Shown: positions 1 to 7,034 of the stretch, piece by piece
How positions within the stretch are numbered: position 1 is the stretch's first letter
How the letters are laid out: the number at the start of each line of letters is the position of its first letter
Assembly (NCBI GenBank): GCA_903831545.1
Contig: CAIKYI010000627.1
Location: forward strand, 1-10,060
Reading direction: 5' to 3'
DNA: 10,060 bases
Source of the DNA: an uncultured Methylobacter sp.
GTDB lineage: Bacteria > Pseudomonadota > Gammaproteobacteria > Methylococcales > Methylomonadaceae
The notes under the pieces: model-generated
Seen by the model: the letters and a program-made list of their open reading frames with translations, nothing else
What the model was told of the DNA's origin: nothing
Database searches by the model: none
Position numbers and translations under genes: made by a program

Positions 1-159
1 ATTGAGTTCATGGGTTTTTTTCTAAAAGTGCTGCCAAATTCGATGATGTTGGATTATTCTCCTGAATTATTATGGGGTTTGAATGCTATATCCAATTCTT
101 TGTCGGCAGACATACTGGCGAATATTGCTGTAATAGCATCTAAATTGCCATCTAATTAA
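1..159 (+). CDS. C-terminal end of an unrecognised protein (partial)
   Basis: An open frame runs from the first base of the window to a TAA at 157-159, giving the last 52 residues of a protein that starts outside the window. The tail reads IEFMGFFLKVLPNSMM and ends VIASKLPSN. It has hydrophobic stretches but no motif I can name. The stop lies only 2 nt before the first ATG of the FdtA-like gene, so the two are very probably co-transcribed and possibly translationally coupled. By context it may be an enzyme of surface-polysaccharide synthesis, but that is inference from the neighbour alone. The reading frame is clear; the function is unknown. Confidence 0.6.
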   Translation: MEFMGFFLKVLPNSMMLDYSPELLWGLNAISNSLSADILANIAVIASKLPSN

Positions 160-161
160 AT

Positions 162-629
162 ATGATAAAACAACCAGTGGGTACTATGTGCATAAGTAAA
201 TTATACTCGATTGAGGATTGTAAGCTTATCGAGTTACCAAAAATTACAGATCCACGTGGGAATCTTTCGTTCATTGAGGGTGGGATACATATACCGTTTG
301 ATATAAAACGTGTTTATTACCTGTACGATGTTCCTGGTGGTTCTGATCGTGGTTCTCATGCGCACAAGAATTTGCATCAGTTTATTGTAGCAATGTCGGG
401 TAGTTTTGATGTCGTTTTGGATGACGGGTACGAAAAACGAAGGTATCACCTGAATCGCTCTTATTATGGATTGTATGTAAGTCCCATGATGTGGCGGGAT
501 TTGGATAATTTTTCATCTGGATCTGTGTGTATGGTACTTGCATCTACAAATTATAATGAGGCTGATTACATTCATAATTATGATCATTTTGTTGCAGCCG
601 CTCAAGAAAATCGAACTACTCATAAATAG
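162..629 (+). CDS. fdtA: dTDP-4-dehydro-6-deoxyglucose 3,4-ketoisomerase, FdtA/QdtA family (cupin)
   Basis: A single-domain cupin of the FdtA/QdtA (WxcM C-terminal-like) family. Known members move the keto group of dTDP-4-keto-6-deoxyglucose from C4 to C3 in the cytoplasm, on the way to dTDP-Fuc3NAc or dTDP-Qui3NAc for O-antigen, S-layer glycan or exopolysaccharide. Visible family signatures are DPRGNLSFIE (residues 30-39), the strand KRVYYLYDVPG (49-59), the RGSHAHK motif (63-69) whose two histidines match the catalytic pair of FdtA, the block GLYVSPMMWRDL (103-114) and a C-terminal ASTNYNEADYI (127-137). The frame has two candidate starts: ATG 162, two bases after the previous stop, and ATG 186, which gives 147 residues, nearer the usual 135-145. 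Neither has a strong ribosome binding site. Product stereochemistry (xylo as in FdtA or ribo as in QdtA) cannot be read from the sequence. No aminotransferase or acetyltransferase partner follows, so partners must lie upstream, outside the window. Confidence 0.88.
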   Translation: MIKQPVGTMCISKLYSIEDCKLIELPKITDPRGNLSFIEGGIHIPFDIKRVYYLYDVPGGSDRGSHAHKNLHQFIVAMSGSFDVVLDDGYEKRRYHLNRSYYGLYVSPMMWRDLDNFSSGSVCMVLASTNYNEADYIHNYDHFVAAAQENRTTHK

Positions 630-667
630 TTGAGGTAAGGCAGTTGTTATGCAAGTGCAAATCATAA

Positions 668-690
668 AGTTATACCAACGATCTATAACT
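668..690. repeat. Short inverted repeat after the ketoisomerase gene
   Basis: AGTTATA at 668-674 is the reverse complement of TATAACT at 684-690, giving a 7-bp AT-rich stem with a 9-nt loop. It lies 39 bp after the ketoisomerase stop. No T-run follows, so it is at best a weak terminator or mRNA-end structure. Confidence 0.25.
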
Positions 691-730
691 GTGCTGTAGT
701 ATGCTGCACCGCTAAATCCCTTGGTCAATT

Positions 731-766
731 TTCAGTCGGCGCCAACACCACTCTTGAACGACTGAA
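731..766. repeat. Inverted repeat between two convergent genes
   Basis: TTCAGTCG at 731-738 is the exact reverse complement of CGACTGAA at 759-766. The 20-nt loop contains the palindrome GGCGCC. It lies just beyond the stop of the Pat-like gene on the minus strand and after the ketoisomerase gene on the plus strand, where a bidirectional terminator could sit. Neither strand has a convincing T-tract after the stem, so the role is uncertain. Confidence 0.35.
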
Positions 767-771
767 TTTAA

Positions 772-3453
772 CTACTGCCTAAGATCTTTAACGACTCGCA
801 CCACTTCATGATCGCCGTTGATGGTTTCGATGCTAAAACCCAATTTAGTAACCAGCGACAACATGGGTTTGTTCACCGCCAATACCTCGCCTTCAAAAAA
901 TAATATGCCTTTGGCTTTAGCAGTTTGCAACAAGGTTTTCATTAGTTTGGTGCCTATGCCCAAGCATTGGCAGTCGTCGGCAACAACCAGGGCAAATTCT
1001 ACTGAATGTCCATCCGGATTGACCATGTAGCGGCCCACACCCAATTCACTGGGCATGTTATCGTCGCTGGTTACCGCGACAAAAGCCATTTCCCGGTCAT
1101 AATCGATTTGGGTAAAACGCACCACCATTTCGGGTGTTAATTCCTGCAAGGATTGCATAAAACGAAAATACTTGGTGCGCTCAGACAAGCGATGGACAAA
1201 ATCTTTTTCCAGGTTGGCATCTTCAGGGCGAATCGGCCTTATAGTAATATTGGAACCGTTGGTTAGTTGATACTTCTGGCTTAGTTCATGCGGATAGGGA
1301 TGAATTGCCATATGCGAATAAGGCGAAAGCTGATGCGAAGTTTGTGCTTTAATTCGGGCATCAACTGCCATGACGCCATGCTCATCAACGATCAGTGGAT
1401 TAATGTCCAGCTCTAAAATCTCCGGCAGTTCGCTGACCATCGTAGAAACGTTCAGCAACACATCAACTAAGGCCTGTTTGTTGGCGGGCGGTAATTGACG
1501 GAAAGCGCCCAGATATTTGGCAGCTTTGGTTTTCGAGATCATTTGCTCAACCATGTAAGCATTCAGCGGAGGCAAGGCAACGGCGTTATCTTGCAAAATT
1601 TCAACCATGGTGCCGCCCAAACCAAAGCTGATAGCCGGGCCAAAAACAGGGTCCCGGACTACGCCTATCATTAATTCACGGCCGCTAGGTGAGCGAAACA
1701 TCGGCTCGACGGTCATGCCAACTTCAGTGATTTCGGGATATTTTTGTTTAATCGCGGATTCCATTTCCAGAAAGTTATGCGAAATCTCCTGGACACTGTT
1801 TATATTAAGCCGCACGCCGCCAATATCTGACTTATGGCTGAATTCTGCCATGTTAACTTTTAAAACGACCGGAAAGCGTAATGTTTCTGCGGCAATCATT
1901 GCATCCTTGGCACTGGATACTTTGATGGTTTGTGTAACAGGAATATGGAAGGCGGCAAGAATGGCTTTCGACTCCTGTGCCGTTAAAACCTGACGACCTT
2001 CTGAAAGCACCCGTTCGATAATCAGGCGGGCACCGGAAACATCGGGAGTTGCCAGTTCATTGGTAGGTGAGGGGATTTGTTTAAGCAATATCTGATTCTG
2101 GGTATAACTGGCCAGAAATGAAAAGGCATCCACAGCGATTTCCGGGGTACTAAAGTGAGCAACCTTGCTGTTGGCAAACAGGTCTCGGCCTTCCTGAACC
2201 CGAGCTCCCCCGGTCCATGACGCCAGTACAGGTTTTTTGCTGGTTTTTGAGCCTTCAATAATGCATTCGGCAACTTGTGTGGGGTTAGTCATTGCTTGAG
2301 GCGTTAAAATCACCAGGATGCCATCAATATTTTTATCTTTAAGACAGATTTCAAGTGCTTTTTGATAGCGTTCAGAAGTCGCATCACCAAGAATGTCGAC
2401 AGGATTGGCATGAGACCAGTGTACAGGCAAAACTTCGTCCAGAGCAGCAATGCTGGCCGGGCTCAGTTCTGCCATGGTGACGCCGACATCTTCAGCGCGA
2501 TCAGTACTCATAACGCCAGGGCCGCCGGCATTGGTAATAATTGCCAGACGGTCTTTTTTAACCACATAATTATTTGCCAAAACGCGGGCAGCAGAAAATA
2601 ATTCATTGATATTGTAAGCCCTGACCACGCCCGCTCTGGCAATCGCTGCATCAAATACATTGTCGCCACCAACCATTGCTCCTGTATGAGACATGGCGGC
2701 TTTACAACCCGCTTCATGACGGCCGGATTTAATCAAAATAACCGGTTTTAGTCGGGCAGCAGCTTTAAGGCCGCTTAAAAAGCGTCTTGCATCGCGGATG
2801 CCTTCAACGTACATCAAAATGCCCGTCGTTTTACCGTCTGTAGCCAGATAATCGAGTACCTCGCCAAAATCAATGTCGGCAGCGCCACCCATTGAGACTA
2901 CGGTTGAAAAACCGATATCCTGGGATTTAGCCCAGTCCAGAATCGCCGTGCAGACGGCACCTGATTGGGAGAGCAGTGCTAAACTGCCATCCTTTACCGT
3001 ACCGTCGCCAAAGGTTGCATTAAGTTTGCCACTTGGACGAATAACGCCGAGACAGTTAGGGCCAATAATGCGTATGCTGTAGCGATGTGCAATGTCCAGT
3101 ACTTCTTGCTGCAAGCGCTTGCCTTCGGCACCCAGTTCGCCAAAGCCAGCACTGATAATGATCACGGAAGTAACGCCTAACTCTCCGCATTGTCGAACAA
3201 TGCCAGGCACACTGAGCGCTGGCGTGGCAATTACAACCAGGTCAAGATCTTCAGGTACGGTTGAAAGATCAGGATAAGCTTTTAAGCCCAATAAGGTTTC
3301 ACGTTTATTGTTGACCGGATAAAGTCCTCCTTCGAAGCCAGCTTCCTGCATGTTAAGCAGTAATCGATAACCGACACTATCCTCTCGTTCCGATGCGCCA
3401 ACCAAGGCAACAGACTTAGGTGTGAAAAAACGGTTCAAATAATGAGGGCCCAT
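772..3453 (-). CDS. pat: Pat/PatZ-type protein: NDP-forming acyl-CoA synthetase-like protein with C-terminal GNAT acetyltransferase domain
   Basis: An 893-residue cytoplasmic protein with the architecture of protein lysine acetyltransferase Pat/PatZ (YfiQ, about 886 aa), whose known members acetylate and inactivate acetyl-CoA synthetase. In order: CoA-binding Rossmann domain (about 1-125, FFTPKSVALVGAS near the start), GPNCLGV (131-137), SQSGA (163-167), SHTG (His256), TNAGGPG (307-313), an ATP-grasp region (about 480-700, with HKSDIGGV at 540-547 and ELDINPLIV near 681), a linker with IRPIRPED, and a GNAT domain (about 735-890) with the acetyl-CoA-binding Q-x-x-G-x-G (829-834) and a VEFALVV strand that probably carries the catalytic Glu. 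I chose ATG 3453 because GGAG lies 8 nt upstream and the family N-terminus begins there. An in-frame ATG at 3513 would add 20 residues but has no ribosome binding site. Both histidines of the ADP-forming synthetase phosphorelay appear present, so ligase activity cannot be excluded. It is a single-gene unit. Confidence 0.9.
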   Translation of the reverse strand: MGPHYLNRFFTPKSVALVGASEREDSVGYRLLLNMQEAGFEGGLYPVNNKRETLLGLKAYPDLSTVPEDLDLVVIATPALSVPGIVRQCGELGVTSVIIISAGFGELGAEGKRLQQEVLDIAHRYSIRIIGPNCLGVIRPSGKLNATFGDGTVKDGSLALLSQSGAVCTAILDWAKSQDIGFSTVVSMGGAADIDFGEVLDYLATDGKTTGILMYVEGIRDARRFLSGLKAAARLKPVILIKSGRHEAGCKAAMSHTGAMVGGDNVFDAAIARAGVVRAYNINELFSAARVLANNYVVKKDRLAIITNAGGPGVMSTDRAEDVGVTMAELSPASIAALDEVLPVHWSHANPVDILGDATSERYQKALEICLKDKNIDGILVILTPQAMTNPTQVAECIIEGSKTSKKPVLASWTGGARVQEGRDLFANSKVAHFSTPEIAVDAFSFLASYTQNQILLKQIPSPTNELATPDVSGARLIIERVLSEGRQVLTAQESKAILAAFHIPVTQTIKVSSAKDAMIAAETLRFPVVLKVNMAEFSHKSDIGGVRLNINSVQEISHNFLEMESAIKQKYPEITEVGMTVEPMFRSPSGRELMIGVVRDPVFGPAISFGLGGTMVEILQDNAVALPPLNAYMVEQMISKTKAAKYLGAFRQLPPANKQALVDVLLNVSTMVSELPEILELDINPLIVDEHGVMAVDARIKAQTSHQLSPYSHMAIHPYPHELSQKYQLTNGSNITIRPIRPEDANLEKDFVHRLSERTKYFRFMQSLQELTPEMVVRFTQIDYDREMAFVAVTSDDNMPSELGVGRYMVNPDGHSVEFALVVADDCQCLGIGTKLMKTLLQTAKAKGILFFEGEVLAVNKPMLSLVTKLGFSIETINGDHEVVRVVKDLRQ

Positions 3454-4222
3454 TGACGATGCTCCGGAAATAAAAAATAAAAAAAGACGTTCCAATGGGT
3501 AAAATTCTAACATTGATAGCAGGTTGATCGGATTAAATTTTAATGACGGTGATTATCGCAATTCTCAATATGCCGTTAAATCTACCTGATTTCAGGATTA
3601 GGTGGTCGGAGGATCCCGCTTCCTGTGAGGAATATGCCCAACTTGCCGGTCTTTTTGTCCATTTTCTGTGTTCTACAAATGATTATATAGTCCACTATGC
3701 GCACATCATTTTTGCGTCTCGGAAATTACTTCTTGTATCGCTCTACTACCTGCATCCATGTCGTCGTTGAAAATAAAAAATCTTGCGCCATATGGGGATT
3801 TTTATTTTACGCTTGAGGCCAGTCCGCGAGCATGACAGTGAGCAGTTGCTATCTGTAATCAAAGTGGAAGTACGTAGAAAAAGTCTTGAAGTTATACTTG
3901 CGCTAACATGAAGATCGCTTTTACTTAAGTAGAGAAACGAATCGTCCATTAAACCAAATAGCGAGTGCAACAAGTAGGCGAGCATGATCAGCTTTGACAT
4001 TCCAACGGTCAAGGATTGTTATGAAACTATTGATAGAGCCCAAGTCTCTGCTTCAGGCTACATAGTGGAGCATTTTGAGAACGCCCGAAAGCTTTCAAAT
4101 ACTATAAAAAACTATGATCTGAATTATAAAGCCAAGTATTCTTCCTAATTGATGGTGAGCGCCGAGCTCTCAAAAAGGTTATCATTTCAAGATAAAAAAA
4201 TAAAATGAGATAAACTATCAAT
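3454..4222. other. Gene-poor stretch with probable decayed coding sequence
   Basis: About 770 bp separate the Pat-like start from the next credible gene. The first part (to about 3540) must hold the Pat leader and promoter; no clear -35/-10 pair was found. A plus-strand frame at 3543-3770 (75 codons) has no ribosome binding site and an undistinguished product. From 3758 to 4148 there are short protein-like runs in two frames: 25 codons from ATG 3758, then in another frame a run ending at TGA 3909-3911 that reads EHDSEQLLSVIKVEVRRKSL, then after further in-frame stops (3930, 3975) the ORF at 3984-4148. This looks like a gene broken by a frameshift and nonsense changes, but no parent family was recognised. 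A minus-strand 88-codon frame over 3746-4012 looks like a shadow. Confidence 0.4.
3984..4148 (+). CDS. Small ORF or pseudogene fragment, 54 aa, unrecognised
   Basis: ATG 3984 to TAA 4146-4148 encodes 54 residues beginning MISFDIPTVKDCYETIDRAQ and ending NYDLNYKAKYSS. The composition is that of a real soluble, mainly helical, charged protein rather than a random frame. Only a weak AGGCGAG lies immediately upstream. The same frame is blocked by TAG at 3975-3977, and protein-like sequence occurs earlier with intervening stops, so it may be the last piece of a decayed gene rather than a complete small gene. Function unknown. Confidence 0.35.
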   Translation: MISFDIPTVKDCYETIDRAQVSASGYIVEHFENARKLSNTIKNYDLNYKAKYSS

Positions 4223-4588
4223 ATGGCGTTGCCTTTTTTACTTCAAGCCAGCCTCCAACCAAGAGAAAAACCACCAATGTTTACGCTACCCTCCATGTGG
4301 AATTTGATAATTTCCACTATCGTGTTTTTAATTGCAGCAAAGCATCTCCATCGCTATCTGGAAGGGCAAGGATTGCCTACGGGTATGACGCGTGGCACAC
4401 TGGTTTTTGTGTTGGCCTCTTTGGCGTCATGGGGTTCCGGGGAGTTGGTCGACTGGTCGCAAGCAAAAATTCAGGGGCCGCAAGTTATTGCGCAATCTTC
4501 TGATACAGATGAACTTACGCAACTGCTAAAGTTGGTTGGTCAGCTGCAACCCGTAGTCGCGGAACTAAAAGAGTCAGGCTCAAATTAA
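4223..4588 (+). CDS. Small membrane protein of unknown function
   Basis: A protein of up to 121 residues. Candidate starts are ATG 4223, ATG 4277 (103 aa) and ATG 4295 (97 aa); none has a strong ribosome binding site. The segment WNLIISTIVFLIAAKHLHRY is a clear transmembrane helix, and GTLVFVLASLASWGSGELVDW is a second hydrophobic segment, so a helical hairpin is likely. The polar C-terminal tail (DTDELTQLLKLVGQLQPVVAELKES) could form a short amphipathic helix or coiled coil. I do not recognise the family. The next gene follows 48 bp later on the same strand with its own ribosome binding site, so co-transcription is possible. Coding reality is likely from the length and coherent topology; the exact start is unsure. 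Confidence 0.6.
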   Translation: MALPFLLQASLQPREKPPMFTLPSMWNLIISTIVFLIAAKHLHRYLEGQGLPTGMTRGTLVFVLASLASWGSGELVDWSQAKIQGPQVIAQSSDTDELTQLLKLVGQLQPVVAELKESGSN

Positions 4589-4636
4589 AAGCTTAACGGT
4601 GCTGGTCAGTCCGCAATTAATCAATGGAGCATTAAA

Positions 4637-4981
4637 ATGAACCGTGACAGTCAAAAAATAGCAATAGCCAAAAAATTCGCCAAGTTACACGAAACGCCAG
4701 TCGCTGTTTGGACGCCTGAGAAGGATTATTCCTCTGATGATGAGCGCTTTCTGGCTGTTTATGAAAATCTTGTTATTGGTGTTTATGGTGACTGCTATGG
4801 TATTAACGCCGAGTATGATGAAGAAGGTGAATTAATAGCTGAAGCAACTGAATTTGAAGTTGAGGTTGATCGGTTCGAATCCACAGGTGATCATGGTGAT
4901 ATATTCTTTTTTGAAATAACTACTGAATTGACTGGTATAGGTCGATTTATTGAAGAGCATGGTCAACATGGAGATTGGTAA
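4637..4981 (+). CDS. Acidic hypothetical protein, 114 aa
   Basis: ATG 4637 is preceded by GGAG at 4626-4629 with a 7-nt spacer, a good ribosome binding site. The 114-residue product has a basic N-terminal helix (SQKIAIAKKFAKLHE) and then becomes strongly acidic, with clusters such as EYDEEGELIAEATEFEVEVD and alternating hydrophobic and acidic positions that suggest beta strands. There is no signal peptide or transmembrane segment, so it should be cytosolic. The three histidines near the end (EEHGQHGDW, plus GDHGD earlier) and the many Asp/Glu could bind metal, but that is speculation. No family was recognised. The 3' side is a very AT-rich spacer. Confidence 0.7.
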   Translation: MNRDSQKIAIAKKFAKLHETPVAVWTPEKDYSSDDERFLAVYENLVIGVYGDCYGINAEYDEEGELIAEATEFEVEVDRFESTGDHGDIFFFEITTELTGIGRFIEEHGQHGDW

Positions 4982-5170
4982 TTTAGATCCATTTTTTGAT
5001 TTTTTATATACCTAAGAAAATATACGAAATTAAAGTAATTTACATTGTTTGACTTGTGTAAAATTGTAATTTTTTGAATAAGCTAATAAATTGTTATGCG
5101 CTTTACCATGTATGTTAATCTAATAGTATTGAAAATAAATAAATTTAAATAACTTGAGAAAAAATTGAAT
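4982..5170. other. Very AT-rich spacer upstream of yjdM
   Basis: This 189-bp spacer is visibly much richer in A+T than its neighbours, with many T-runs and A-runs. It probably contains the promoter of the zinc-ribbon gene. A TTGACT at 5049-5054 resembles a -35 box, but no good -10 hexamer sits at the right distance, so no promoter is claimed. Confidence 0.3.
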
Positions 5171-5512
5171 ATGAGTAGTTTACCGAATTGCCCAAAATGT
5201 GGCTCAGAATACACTTACAATGATGGCACCATGAATATTTGTCCTGAATGTGCCCATGAATGGTCGCAAGATGCACAAGCTGAAAGTGGTAGTGATGATC
5301 GAGTGATAAAAGATGCCAACGGCAATGTGTTGCAAGATGGTGACACTATTACAGTAATCAAAGACCTTAAGGTTAAAGGCTCCTCATTGGTGGTTAAAGT
5401 GGGCACTAAGGTAAGGAATATAAGATTGGTCGAAGGTGACCATGATATTGATTGTAAAATCGATGGGATTGGAGCGATGAAGCTTAAATCGGAATTTGTA
5501 AAAAAAGTTTAA
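5171..5512 (+). CDS. yjdM: YjdM (PhnA) family zinc-ribbon protein
   Basis: A 113-residue protein matching the YjdM/PhnA family in length and architecture (E. coli YjdM is about 111 aa). The N-terminus is a zinc ribbon with CPKC (Cys7, Cys10) and CPEC (Cys24, Cys27). The C-terminal PhnA domain starts at about residue 45 with the typical [20 protein letters not shown] and ends with [14 protein letters not shown]. The start is ATG 5171; an in-frame TTG at 5165 would add only two residues. The ribosome binding site is weak. The name PhnA comes from its position beside E. coli phosphonate genes, but that E. coli protein is not needed for phosphonate use and its role is unclear. No phosphonate genes are nearby here, so a phosphonate role should not be assumed. 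Confidence 0.92.
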   Translation: MSSLPNCPKCGSEYTYNDGTMNICPECAHEWSQDAQAESGSDDRVIKDANGNVLQDGDTITVIKDLKVKGSSLVVKVGTKVRNIRLVEGDHDIDCKIDGIGAMKLKSEFVKKV

Positions 5513-5647
5513 AAGCTGGCGTTTGTTTATAAATATGCATGCTGTTAATTCAGGCTTGAAACAGGGTGATATTTTTTGTAATGTGGAGCCAATGATATTG
5601 ATTCTACATCACAAGTTACAGGCTTTTAGTTTGTAATGTTTATGTAA

Positions 5648-5818
5648 TTAATTCTACTTTGTCAGATTATAAAAAGCTCGTCATACCCTCCGGGAAGCCG
5701 GTATCCAGTGCCAGGGATGGTAAGTTTAAATCCATCCCTGGAGTCTGGGTTAAGGCAGTCCATGCCGAAATGACAATTTTGGATACTGTTATCAAGTAAT
5801 TTGACAAAGTAGAGTTAA
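5648..5818. mobile_element. MITE-like element with 17-bp terminal inverted repeats and an inner palindrome
   Basis: The left end at 5648-5664 (TTAATTCTACTTTGTCA) matches the reverse complement of the right end at 5802-5818 at 16 of 17 positions, bounding a 171-bp element with no ORF. Inside it, CCAGGGATGG (5711-5720) pairs perfectly with CCATCCCTGG (5732-5741), and a GTCAT near 5680 has an ATGAC partner near 5770, suggesting a second palindromic repeat of about 95 bp nested within the outer pair. Short terminal repeats, no coding capacity and an intergenic position are typical of miniature inverted-repeat transposable elements or dispersed palindromic repeats. It lies between two convergent genes, 16 bp from the transporter stop, so it could fold in both transcripts. 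No clear target-site duplication can be assigned; the ends fall in TTAA. Confidence 0.6.
5711..5741. repeat. Perfect 10-bp stem-loop inside the MITE-like element
   Basis: CCAGGGATGG and CCATCCCTGG form a perfect 10-bp GC-rich stem around an 11-nt AT-rich loop. It is the most stable local structure between yjdM and the convergent transporter gene and could stop or protect transcripts from either side, although no T-tract follows the stem. Confidence 0.6.
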
Positions 5819-5834
5819 GGCTTTTATCTCTTGA

Positions 5835-6776
5835 TTAATGTCGCCAGGAAACAAGATCCTCAATTGGCTCAAGATGTGTGTCGATGTCAATATTATTGAA
5901 TAAAATCATGATCTGTTGTTCTATGGTTTCAACCAGATCATGGCCTTGTTGAACGGTCCAGTTGCCAGGCACCAGAATATGCACAGACATGAAGCGGCGT
6001 GAACCGGCATAACGGGTGCGCAGGGCGTGATAAGCAATATCGTCGGAGTCTGAGAATTGATCAAGTATTTGTATTATGGCAGCCTGTTCCTCGTCTGTAA
6101 GCGCCGTGTCAATCAACCCCGAAATCGTGCGTCGTATCAGTTGCAGACCGGCCCACACGATATTGATCGCTACCAAAATAGCGATGATGGGATCAAGAAT
6201 TTCCCAGCCGCTCATGCCCAGCTTCCTGGCAACAGCCAGACTGGGTTCAAAGTAATTGGCAGCGGTGATTGAGGCTATCCCGATCAGGATACCAACTGTT
6301 GTCCAAACATCGGTCATTAAATGCTTGCCGTCGGATTCCAGGGTTATTGACTGACGGCGCTTACCGACACTAATCAGTATTTTTGCAACTACCAGATTAA
6401 TCAGCGAGGCAAAGATGGAAATCGCAATGCCGATGTCCAGTTGCTGCAAGGGTTGCGGGGTCCACAAGCGTTCCCAGGCGGTGACGCCGATACTGATCGC
6501 AGCCAACAAAATCAAGATGCCTTCCGCGCCGCTGGAAAAATATTCAATTTTTTCGTGGCCATAGGCATGTTTGTCATCGGGAGGACGAGCCGAAATGCTT
6601 AACACGATTAGCATAATTACTGCCGCCATTAAATTGATTATTGATTCGAGCGCATCGGACAATAATCCGACCGAATCGGTAAGCAGGTAAGCGTAGCTTT
6701 TTAGTGCAATTGTTGCGATTGCGGCCATGATTGACAGCCAGCCATAGCGGGATAGTGATTGTTGTTGCGTATTCAT
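5835..6776 (-). CDS. Cation diffusion facilitator (CDF) family metal transporter
   Basis: A 313-residue inner-membrane protein with the CDF layout: about six transmembrane helices over residues 13-215, then a cytoplasmic domain of about 95 residues. Such proteins export divalent metals (Zn, Fe, Co, Cd or Mn) using the proton gradient. Conserved parts are TDSVGLLSDALES in helix 2 (Asp41), the HAYGHEKIEYFSSG loop (70-83), HLMTD in helix 5 (His152 and Asp156, matching the H-x-x-x-D of FieF/YiiP) and the C-terminal THLEPIED. The second helix-2 ligand, Asp49 in YiiP, appears to be Ser45 here, with Glu44 adjacent, so metal preference cannot be predicted. The start at ATG 6776 lacks a strong ribosome binding site but fits the family N-terminus. 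It is a single-gene unit convergent with yjdM. No metalloregulator operator was recognised upstream. Confidence 0.9.
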   Translation of the reverse strand: MNTQQQSLSRYGWLSIMAAIATIALKSYAYLLTDSVGLLSDALESIINLMAAVIMLIVLSISARPPDDKHAYGHEKIEYFSSGAEGILILLAAISIGVTAWERLWTPQPLQQLDIGIAISIFASLINLVVAKILISVGKRRQSITLESDGKHLMTDVWTTVGILIGIASITAANYFEPSLAVARKLGMSGWEILDPIIAILVAINIVWAGLQLIRRTISGLIDTALTDEEQAAIIQILDQFSDSDDIAYHALRTRYAGSRRFMSVHILVPGNWTVQQGHDLVETIEQQIMILFNNIDIDTHLEPIEDLVSWRH

Positions 6777-7034
6777 AAGCTTTTGACTTGCGGCAAGGGT
6801 TTGTTATTGGGTTGTATCTTGGTTGTTGCGCTTGGGTTGGATTTAGACATACATATTTTGTTCACAAATCATTGGCAGTTGATAAAATAAATCATCGCAG
6901 GAATAGTACTGATTTTTTATTTAGGGTCGCGTAGATATTTGTAGAAATAATGCGGCAGTTGTTTGTATAGTTGTTTGTATTATAACTGCTTCTTCCTAAA
7001 TTAAATTTATTAAGTTTTATCAGGATTCAAAACA
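6777..7034. other. Spacer between divergent transporter gene and micro-ORF
   Basis: This 258-bp AT-rich spacer must carry the promoter of the CDF gene (reading left) and perhaps one for the 38-codon ORF (reading right). Apart from the 12-bp tandem repeat at 6957-6980, no operator or promoter could be assigned with confidence. Confidence 0.3.
6957..6980. repeat. Perfect 12-bp tandem duplication
   Basis: AGTTGTTTGTAT occurs twice head to tail (6957-6968 and 6969-6980). The pair is framed by GCAGTT (6955-6960) and AACTGC (6984-6989), a 6-bp inverted repeat. The spacing of about one helical turn per copy is what a regulator-binding site can look like, but a chance slippage duplication is equally possible. 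Confidence 0.5.

Noticed and set aside
1607..1993. 128-codon plus-strand frame inside pat
   Set aside because: Fully antisense to the well-supported ATP-grasp and ligase part of the Pat-like gene.
3543..3770. 75-codon plus-strand frame upstream of pat
   Set aside because: No ribosome binding site, odd composition and no recognisable similarity; treated as part of the gene-poor stretch.
3746..4012. 88-codon minus-strand frame
   Set aside because: It lies antisense to the more protein-like plus-strand runs, is Ser/Leu/Arg-rich as shadow frames often are, and has no start signal.
5165..5170. TTG at 5165 as the start of yjdM
   Set aside because: ATG 5171 directly follows and fits the family N-terminus; the TTG adds only two residues.
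5711..5741. Palindrome considered as a CRISPR-like repeat
   Set aside because: Only one unit is present, without regular spacers or cas genes; it fits better as part of the MITE-like element.
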